Of a stretch of 46,494 bases of DNA, positions 41,366 to 46,494 are shown piece after piece. A program made the translations under genes and the position numbers. Source of the stretch: DASSWB01 sp035705495 (GTDB lineage Bacteria; Bacteroidota; Bacteroidia; Flavobacteriales; Flavobacteriaceae); the NCBI GenBank assembly GCA_035705495.1, contig DASSWB010000119.1, positions 1 to 46,494 on the forward strand, in the 5' to 3' direction. The notes beneath the pieces were generated by a model that saw only the letters and a list, made by a program, of their open reading frames with translations, made no database searches and had not been told where the DNA came from. Each line of letters starts with the position of its first letter. Position 1 is the stretch's first letter.

Positions 41366-41755
41366 AAGTTTATAACTTCTTTCTCCTCCATACCACCCTT
41401 GACTGACCTGAGGATTTTTTCATTTTTTGGTTAAAATTTTAAATGTGAAGATGGAGCATTTCTTGTCGCGACGTAAATCCTCTTTATTCTTCTTTACCTC
41501 CTGTACCCGCTTCTGCAATTTTTCATTACTTCTTCCAAATTCTTAACTGTTGCAACGTCATTTTCATTTCTTGAGAACAAACCTTCGCTAAAAGGTCAGT
41601 TTTATTTTAATTTATTGTCAATTAGGGAAGTAATATAGTTAATTTAATGTTAACAGAAACATTACCCTATAGGAAAATTTCCCTACTGCTTAATGAAGAT
41701 TACGCTCCAAATTATAACTTTCGTTCAAAAAAGAACAAGAAAGACTAAAAACACA
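41366..41755. other. island end near tRNA-Leu: noncoding, with traces of decayed coding sequence
   Basis: About 390 bases without a convincing gene. On the minus strand two adjacent frames give short protein-like stretches between 41600 and 41440: NENDVATVKNLEEVMK, then, one frame over, KLQKRVQEVKKNKEDLRRDK. Joined by a frameshift they would form one helical segment, so this may be the tail of a dead gene. Near the tRNA are TAGGGAA (41623-41629), CCTATAGG (41666-41673, a palindrome) and AATTTCCCTA (41676-41685). It must also hold the island operon promoter, but no TAnnTTTG box was found. Confidence 0.45.
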
Positions 41756-41788
41756 AAACCCTCTAAAACAATAAGTTAAAGAGGGTTT
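41756..41788 (-). terminator. terminator of the tRNA-Gly/tRNA-Leu unit supplied by the island
   Basis: AAACCCTCT (41756-41764) pairs with AGAGGGTTT (41780-41788), 15-nt loop; GTGTTTTT follows on the minus strand. Its tRNA-proximal arm lies partly inside the 64-bp repeat; the distal arm is island-specific. Confidence 0.8.
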
Positions 41789-41846
41789 CTGTACTCGGAG
41801 CGGGACTTGAACCCGCACGACCGTTGCTGATCATTGGATTTTAAGT
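41783..41846 (-). repeat. 64-bp direct repeat, proximal attachment site inside intact tRNA-Leu
   Basis: Identical to 36485-36548. It covers the tRNA from the anticodon loop (ACTTAAAA) to its 3' end and 9 bases beyond. The repeat stops at the 5' edge of the anticodon loop, a usual crossover zone for tyrosine integrases at tRNA genes. Confidence 0.93.
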
Positions 41847-41877
41847 CCAACGTGTCTACCAATTCCACCATCCGAGC
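41792..41877 (-). tRNA. tRNA-Leu(TAA)
   Basis: An 86-nt type II tRNA with a long variable arm. The acceptor stem GCTCGGA pairs with TCCGAGT (G-T at the first pair, as in many leucine tRNAs), discriminator A. The anticodon loop CTTAAAA gives anticodon TAA; the T arm contains GGTTCAAGTCC. CCA is not encoded (CAG follows). Its 3' part is duplicated at the other end of the island, so the present 3' half probably came with the element. It is 11 bp downstream of tRNA-Gly. Confidence 0.95.
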
Positions 41878-41888
41878 GTGGACTGATG

Positions 41889-41964
41889 TGGAGCGAAAAA
41901 CGGGATTCGAACCCGCGACCTCCACCTTGGCAAGGTGGCGCTCTACCAACTGAGCTATTTTCGC
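41889..41964 (-). tRNA. tRNA-Gly(GCC)
   Basis: 76 nt including an encoded CCA. Acceptor stem GCGAAAA with TTTTCGC, D arm AGCTCAGTTGGTAGAGC, anticodon stem CCACC/GGTGG around TTGCCAA (anticodon GCC), T arm CGGGTTCGAACCCG. It is upstream of tRNA-Leu in the same transcript. Confidence 0.96.
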
Positions 41965-42072
41965 GTATTAAAAAGAACTTGCCCCGTTGACCGAGACTGC
42001 AATTGTTTATTGCGGTTGCAAATTTAATATATTTCCCATAATAGCAAAGGTTTTTTTGAAATAAAAAACAGC

Positions 42073-44697
42073 CTATACCTTTACTTGTTGCTGCTTGGAA
42101 AGCATTCTTTTTAACTCGTTGATTTTCATCAAAGCTTCAACAGGCGTAAGCGTATCAATATCAAGATGTAAAATCTCTTCCCTGATATTTTCCAATAATG
42201 GATCATCAATATTGAAAAAGCTCAATTGCATCTCTTCCTCAGCAGATTTTTTCAAAATCTTGCTGTTATCTTCCATTTGATGGGATTTCTCCAGCTTCTT
42301 TAAAATTTTGTTTGCTTTGCTAATAACGGTTTGTGGCATTCCCGCCATTTTAGCAACATGAATTCCGAAGCTGTGCTCACTTCCACCCGTCACCAGTTTC
42401 CTCAGAAACAGCACTGTATCCTTCAATTCCTTGACCGAAACATTATAATTTTTTATTCGTGAAAAATTACCGGCCATATCATTCAATTCGTGGTAATGTG
42501 TCGCGAATAAAGTTTTTGCCTTTGCCGGATGTTCGTGCAAATACTCGGTTATGGCCCATGCAATTGAAATTCCGTCGTAGGTACTTGTTCCCCTTCCGAT
42601 TTCATCCAATAAAATCAGACTTCTTTCTGATAAATTGTTCAAAATACTGGCGGTCTCATTCATTTCGACCATAAAAGTCGACTCTCCCATCGAAATATTA
42701 TCACTGGCTCCTACCCTTGTAAAAATCTTGTCAACAATGCCCATTTTAACTTCTTCCGCTGGAACAAAACTTCCTATTTGTGCCAACAAAACGATTAATG
42801 CGGTTTGTCTTAAAATAGCCGATTTACCACTCATGTTCGGACCTGTGATCATGATAATCTGCTGCTCTTCCCGATCTAAAAAAACATCATTGGCAATATA
42901 GGGCTCGCCAATGGGCAATTGTTTTTCAATGACCGGATGTCGCCCGTTTTTAATTTCCAAAACTTGGGAATCATCTATTTGCGGCCGAGAATAATTTGCC
43001 GAAACTGCCTGTTGTGCAAATGAACATAAACAATCCAATTTTGCGATGAGAACTGCATTTTGCTGAACAGGTTTGATGTAATCCCCAATCCACAGCACCA
43101 ATTTTTTGAAAATCTCTTGTTCCAATTGAAGGATTTTCTCTTCGGCTCCCAAAATTTTAGCTTCGTATTCTTTCAGTTCCTCGGTAATATATCGCTCGGC
43201 ATTCACCAAAGTCTGTTTTCGTGTCCAACTTTCCGGAACTTTGTCTTTATGACCATTTCTGACTTCAATGTAATACCCAAAAACGTTGTTGCTGGCGATT
43301 TTCAAAGATGAAATCCCCGTTGCTTTGGTTTCTCGCTCCAACATTTTGTCCAGATAATCTTTCCCCGAAAAAGCAAGATTCCGCAACTCATCAAGTGGTT
43401 CGGAAAATCCCGCTGCGACTGTGTTTCCTTTTAAAATATTGACGGGAGCATCTTCATTGATCGTTTCCTTTATTTTTGATGTGAGCACTTCGCAACTTTG
43501 CAAATTGTCACCAATGATTTTAAGTGCTTCTTCTTCACAATTCAGCGCGATTTCCTTGATTGGAAAAATGGCTTCCAAAGAATTTTTCAATTGAATGACT
43601 TCCCTCGGACAAATTTTTCCCGTGGCGACTTTTGAAATCAATCGTTCCAAATCGCCGACTTTCTTTATTTGCTGCTGAATTTTTTGCTGCTCTTCGGAGT
43701 GATTCAGGAAATAAGCAACTACATCGTGGCGTTGACGAATTTTATCGATGTTTTTCAGCGGAAGCGCCATCCATCTTTTCAACATTCTTCCACCCATTGG
43801 CGAAATCGTGTTGTCTATTACATCCAAAAGCGTCACGGCGTTTGCGGCATTGGAATGGTATAATTCCAGATTCCGAATCGTAAACCGATCCATCCAAACA
43901 TATTCTTCCTCTGCAATCCGATTCATTGTACTGATATGCTGAAGCTTATGATGCTGGGTTTCTTTTAAATAATATAAAATGGTTCCTGCGGAAATGATTC
44001 CGTCTTCCAAATGATCAACGCCAAAACCCTTTAATGATTTGGTCTGAAAATGTTCATTTAAAGTTTCGTAAGCATAATCGTATTTAAATACCCAATCTTC
44101 AAGGTAGAAGGTGTGATAATCTTCCCCAAAGGTTTCTTTAAAAACATTCTTTTTTTGCTTCGGAATCAATATTTCACTCGGATTGAAATTCTGAAGCAAC
44201 TTGTCTATATAAGCCGAATTTCCTTCCGAAGTCAAAAATTCACCCGTTGAAACATCCAAAAATGAAATTCCAAAATTTTTCTTTCCGAAGTGAATGGCGC
44301 ACAGAAAATTATTGGATTTGCTCTGAAGCACTTCATCATTCATTGAAACACCTGGGGTAACGAGTTCTGTCACTCCGCGTTTCACAATGGTTTTCGTCAT
44401 TTTGGGATCTTCCAACTGATCGCAAATGGCCACCCGATTTCCGGCTTTTACCAATTTGGGCAAGTAAGTATTCAAACTGTGGTGCGGAAAACCGGCCAAA
44501 GCAGTTTCTGTCTCGCTGCCGTTTCCGCGTTTCGTGAGAATGATGTTCAAAATTTTTGAGGCTTTTACAGCATCCTCACCAAAAGTTTCATAAAAATCTC
44601 CCACACGAAACAACAACAATGCGTCAGGATATTTCGCCTTGATGCTGTTGTACTGCTTCATTAATGGAGTCACTTTCTGTTCTTTCTTCGCCGACAA
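42073..44697 (-). CDS. mutS: DNA mismatch repair protein MutS
   Basis: An 874-residue mismatch-recognition ATPase. Domain I has the mismatch-probing Phe-x-Glu in LLFRVGDFYETFGEDA (about residue 36) and TKRGNGSETETALAGFPHH. Connector, lever (RMLKRWMALPLKNIDKI) and clamp (NVFGYYIEVRNGHKDKVP, TLVNAERYITEEL) follow. The ATPase has Walker A TGPNMSGKSAILRQTALIV, the motif RVGASDNISMGESTFMVEM, Walker B SLILLDEIGRGTSTYDGISIAWA and the His-switch FATHYHEL. Family length is normal. The start is TTG at 44697 (MSAKKEQKVTPLMKQYN), which fits homologues. It ends 108 bp before tRNA-Gly. Confidence 0.97.
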   Translation of the reverse strand: MSAKKEQKVTPLMKQYNSIKAKYPDALLLFRVGDFYETFGEDAVKASKILNIILTKRGNGSETETALAGFPHHSLNTYLPKLVKAGNRVAICDQLEDPKMTKTIVKRGVTELVTPGVSMNDEVLQSKSNNFLCAIHFGKKNFGISFLDVSTGEFLTSEGNSAYIDKLLQNFNPSEILIPKQKKNVFKETFGEDYHTFYLEDWVFKYDYAYETLNEHFQTKSLKGFGVDHLEDGIISAGTILYYLKETQHHKLQHISTMNRIAEEEYVWMDRFTIRNLELYHSNAANAVTLLDVIDNTISPMGGRMLKRWMALPLKNIDKIRQRHDVVAYFLNHSEEQQKIQQQIKKVGDLERLISKVATGKICPREVIQLKNSLEAIFPIKEIALNCEEEALKIIGDNLQSCEVLTSKIKETINEDAPVNILKGNTVAAGFSEPLDELRNLAFSGKDYLDKMLERETKATGISSLKIASNNVFGYYIEVRNGHKDKVPESWTRKQTLVNAERYITEELKEYEAKILGAEEKILQLEQEIFKKLVLWIGDYIKPVQQNAVLIAKLDCLCSFAQQAVSANYSRPQIDDSQVLEIKNGRHPVIEKQLPIGEPYIANDVFLDREEQQIIMITGPNMSGKSAILRQTALIVLLAQIGSFVPAEEVKMGIVDKIFTRVGASDNISMGESTFMVEMNETASILNNLSERSLILLDEIGRGTSTYDGISIAWAITEYLHEHPAKAKTLFATHYHELNDMAGNFSRIKNYNVSVKELKDTVLFLRKLVTGGSEHSFGIHVAKMAGMPQTVISKANKILKKLEKSHQMEDNSKILKKSAEEEMQLSFFNIDDPLLENIREEILHLDIDTLTPVEALMKINELKRMLSKQQQVKV

Positions 44698-44925
44698 ACC
44701 TGAGATAATTTATGCTGGCTAATGTAAAAATTATTACAGCGTTTTTTCAAAATCGGAAAATTAGTTTTCTAATTTTTATTCACAAAAAACAATTCACTTT
44801 GAAAAACTGTTTTTTTAAAATTTGAAAAATTAAACACCTATCTTCCAATACAAAATTCAAAAAGCTTCTTCCCTTATTTTAAAAGGAAGGTGGCATACGA
44901 AGTCTGACGGAAGGTTAAATTTCCT

Positions 44926-44933
44926 TATTTTTG
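44926..44933 (+). promoter_or_regulatory. -7 box placing transcription start at the trmH-family start codon
   Basis: TATTTTTG matches TAnnTTTG. Only CCGC separates it from the ATG at 44938, so the transcript would begin at or within 2 bases of the start codon. A weak CTG stands in for the -33 TTG. Confidence 0.6.
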
Positions 44934-44937
44934 CCGC

Positions 44938-45480
44938 ATGTCAAAAAGAAAATTAAAAAACAGCGAACTCGATCGTAAGTCGGTTGAAGAATTTAAATCC
45001 GCAGAAAAAACACCTCTTATTATTATTCTGGACAACATTCGGAGTTTGAATAATATTGGTTCTGTTTTCCGAACTGCGGATGCTTTTTTAATTGAAAAAA
45101 TCTATCTCTGTGGAATCACTGCTCAACCGCCACATAAAGACATTCAAAAAACCGCTTTGGGAGCTACTGAAACAGTGGAATGGGAATATCGGGAGGATAT
45201 TTCGGAAATTGTACAGGAATTAAAACAACAAAACATTCAAATTGTTTCTGTTGAACAAGCTGAAAATGCGACGATGTTGCAGGATTTTTCGATTCAAAAA
45301 AACAACACGTACGCGCTGGTTTTTGGCAATGAAGTCAAAGGTGTTCAGCAAAAAGTAGTTTCTGAAAGTGATACTGTTATTGAAATTCCGCAATTGGGAA
45401 GTAAACATTCGTTGAATATTTCCGTTAGCGCCGGAATTGTTATTTGGGACCTATTTCAACAGACGATCAAACTGAAATAA
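44938..45480 (+). CDS. TrmH-family RNA 2'-O-methyltransferase
   Basis: A 180-residue SPOUT methyltransferase consisting of the catalytic domain with a short charged N-terminus. Motif 1 is ILDNIRSLNNIGSVFRTADAF (catalytic Arg in VFRTAD), motif 2 is LVFGNEVKGVQQKVV, and motif 3 is IPQLGSKHSLNISVSAGIVIWDLF. The LCGITAQPPHKDIQKTALGA segment is typical of small tRNA-type family members, so a tRNA ribose target is likely; the position is not readable. A -7 box 5 bp before the ATG suggests a leaderless mRNA. It is divergent from mutS. Confidence 0.92.
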   Translation: MSKRKLKNSELDRKSVEEFKSAEKTPLIIILDNIRSLNNIGSVFRTADAFLIEKIYLCGITAQPPHKDIQKTALGATETVEWEYREDISEIVQELKQQNIQIVSVEQAENATMLQDFSIQKNNTYALVFGNEVKGVQQKVVSESDTVIEIPQLGSKHSLNISVSAGIVIWDLFQQTIKLK

Positions 45481-45528
45481 ATTTTCCGTTACCTTTATAT
45501 AATCAAATACGTCATCAAATTTTTTAAA

Positions 45529-45927
45529 ATGAAAAAACTGCTTCTTATTGTGATCATTGCTGGTATGACAAGTTGTACAAATTCCGAAGAGAAAAACGGA
45601 ATTGTTGCTGAACGGGATTCGCTTCAAATAGAACTCGACGCCCTCAAAGTGGAAAACGATTCCTTGCTGAAAAAAAATACCGAACTTCAAAATGTTTCTG
45701 AAATTGATCCTGCGGAAGTGGAAACTGCTTTAAGAAATCGGCCGGAAATCATTCCCCTGAAAGCTGTTTTGGGCGGCACTATGCGTTTTGGGAATATTAC
45801 AGTATTGGATCGAGGGATTATCCTAGCTGATTATAATGACGGTCACATTGAAGGTTCTTCTATTTTTAAATTTGAAAAAAGTGCCGACACATTGACGTTT
45901 GAAAAAATCTATACGTTTGAGAGGTAA
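45529..45927 (+). CDS. small lipoprotein of unknown function
   Basis: A 132-residue protein with a lipoprotein signal peptide (MKKLLLIVIIAGMTSC, Cys16). A short coiled coil follows (ERDSLQIELDALKVENDSLLKKNTELQ, about residues 28-54). The C-terminal half looks like a small beta domain (LKAVLGGTMRFGNITVLDRG, ILADYNDGHIEGSSIFKFEK). I recognise no family. It starts 48 bp after the methyltransferase gene and may be co-transcribed; TACCTTTA in the gap is one mismatch from a -7 box. Confidence 0.8.
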   Translation: MKKLLLIVIIAGMTSCTNSEEKNGIVAERDSLQIELDALKVENDSLLKKNTELQNVSEIDPAEVETALRNRPEIIPLKAVLGGTMRFGNITVLDRGIILADYNDGHIEGSSIFKFEKSADTLTFEKIYTFER

Positions 45928-45980
45928 ACTTGGTATCAAATTAAAAAAAAAATCCCAAATTCCAAATCCCAATTTATGCT

Positions 45981-46494
45981 TGAACTGTCATTCTGGACGA
46001 AGCGATAGCGAAGTGAAGAATCCATAAATCAGGAGCAGTATCTCAGTAGTCAGAGATTCCTCCTTTGTCGGAATGACATCAATCCTTATTTGAACTGTCA
46101 TTCTGGACGAAGCGATAGCGAAGTGAAGAATCTATAAATCGGGAGCCGTATTTCAGCAGTCAGAGATTCCTCCTTTGTCGGAATGACACCAATCCTTATT
46201 TGAGCTGCCATTCTGGACGTAGCGATAGCGAAGTGAAGAATCCATAAATCAGGAGCAGTATCTCAGTAGTCAGGGATTCCTCCTTTGTCGGAATGATATC
46301 AATCCTGATTTGAACTGTCATTCAGAACGTAGCGATAGCGAAGTGAAGAATCCATAAATCGGGAGCAGTATTTCAGTAGTCAGAAATTCCTCCTTTGTCG
46401 GAAGGACATCAATCTTTATTTGAACTGTCATTCTGGACATAGCGATAACGAAGTGAAGAATCTGTAAATCGGAAGCAGTATTTCAGTATTCAGA
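45981..46494. repeat. tandem array of 110-bp palindromic units, cut by the window edge
   Basis: Units start at 45981, 46091, 46201, 46311 and 46421 with an exact 110-bp period and no indels; the fifth is cut at 74 bases. Each opens TGAACTGTCATTCTGGACG (small variations) and contains an inverted partner ending TTTGTCGGAATGACA, so each can fold into a long imperfect hairpin with GTCATTC/GAATGAC at its foot. Units 1 and 3 share CAGGAGCAGTATCTCAG; units 2 and 4 share CGGGAG and GTATTTCAG. No open frame runs through it. Confidence 0.93.

Larger units (their letters stand above)
36485..41846 (-). mobile_element. integrase-less genomic island in tRNA-Leu(TAA)
   Basis: A 5298-bp unit (repeat start to repeat start) bounded by a perfect 64-bp duplication of the tRNA-Leu 3' half. 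This is the standard footprint of tyrosine-recombinase integration at a tRNA gene, with the core at the anticodon loop. All genes inside point the same way as the tRNA: a possible HEPN-like protein, three peptides of 30-37 residues, two membrane/coiled-coil proteins, a ParB-like protein and a DNA adenine methylase. No integrase, relaxase or replication gene is present. The element may have lost its integrase, or be mobilised by one in trans. Confidence 0.88.

Noticed and set aside
45981..46494. Possible CRISPR array at the right end
   Set aside because: The whole 110-bp period is repeated with scattered substitutions. There are no unique spacers between short constant repeats, and no cas genes are near.

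Overview
The window is AT-rich chromosomal DNA from a member of the Bacteroidetes, almost certainly the family Flavobacteriaceae. The evidence is a short primary sigma factor, several upstream sequences matching the Bacteroidetes -7 box (TAnnTTTG), the type IX secretion protein PorT, a TamL-type outer-membrane lipoprotein, DUF4249 lipoproteins beside a TonB-dependent receptor, and menaquinone biosynthesis by UbiE. I cannot name the species. TTG start codons are frequent.

Layout. 1-6106 is a minus-strand operon: an unknown exported protein, a TonB-dependent receptor with an STN domain, and three tandem DUF4249 lipoprotein genes, the last cut by the window edge. 6212-16663 holds housekeeping genes: an NRDE-family hydrolase, rpoD, pnp, rpsO, accD, class II fructose-bisphosphate aldolase, tamL, and a divergent SpoU-type RNA methyltransferase. 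16650-20389 is a tight minus-strand operon: desaturase, aminotransferase, ubiE, porT. Then come rsmG, the pyrroline-5-carboxylate dehydrogenase gene, two small acidic lipoproteins, a thioredoxin-like protein and an unknown exported protein. 26241-35503 is a signalling cluster: a 1979-residue soluble hybrid kinase with a long tandem HAMP array, a divergent single-domain response regulator, a second hybrid kinase, and a membrane-anchored AraC-type regulator. 35685-36356 is a SAM-dependent methyltransferase.

The most interesting part is 36485-41846, a genomic island of about 5.3 kb inserted in the 3' half of tRNA-Leu(TAA). A perfect 64-bp direct repeat flanks it: one copy lies in the intact tRNA and its terminator, the other is a displaced tRNA 3' fragment. 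All its genes are on the minus strand: a possible HEPN-like protein, three very short membrane peptides (two of them paralogous 30-mers), two overlapping genes for membrane/coiled-coil proteins, a ParB-like protein, and a D12-class DNA adenine methylase 2 bp behind it. I find no integrase. The content suggests an uncharacterised defence or element-maintenance module, but no function is shown by the sequence alone.

Beyond the island are tRNA-Gly(GCC), mutS, a TrmH-family methyltransferase with a probable leaderless transcript, a small lipoprotein, and a tandem array of 110-bp units (at least 4.7 copies) that runs off the end of the window. Other dispersed noncoding elements lie near 8131-8243 and 12119-12187.
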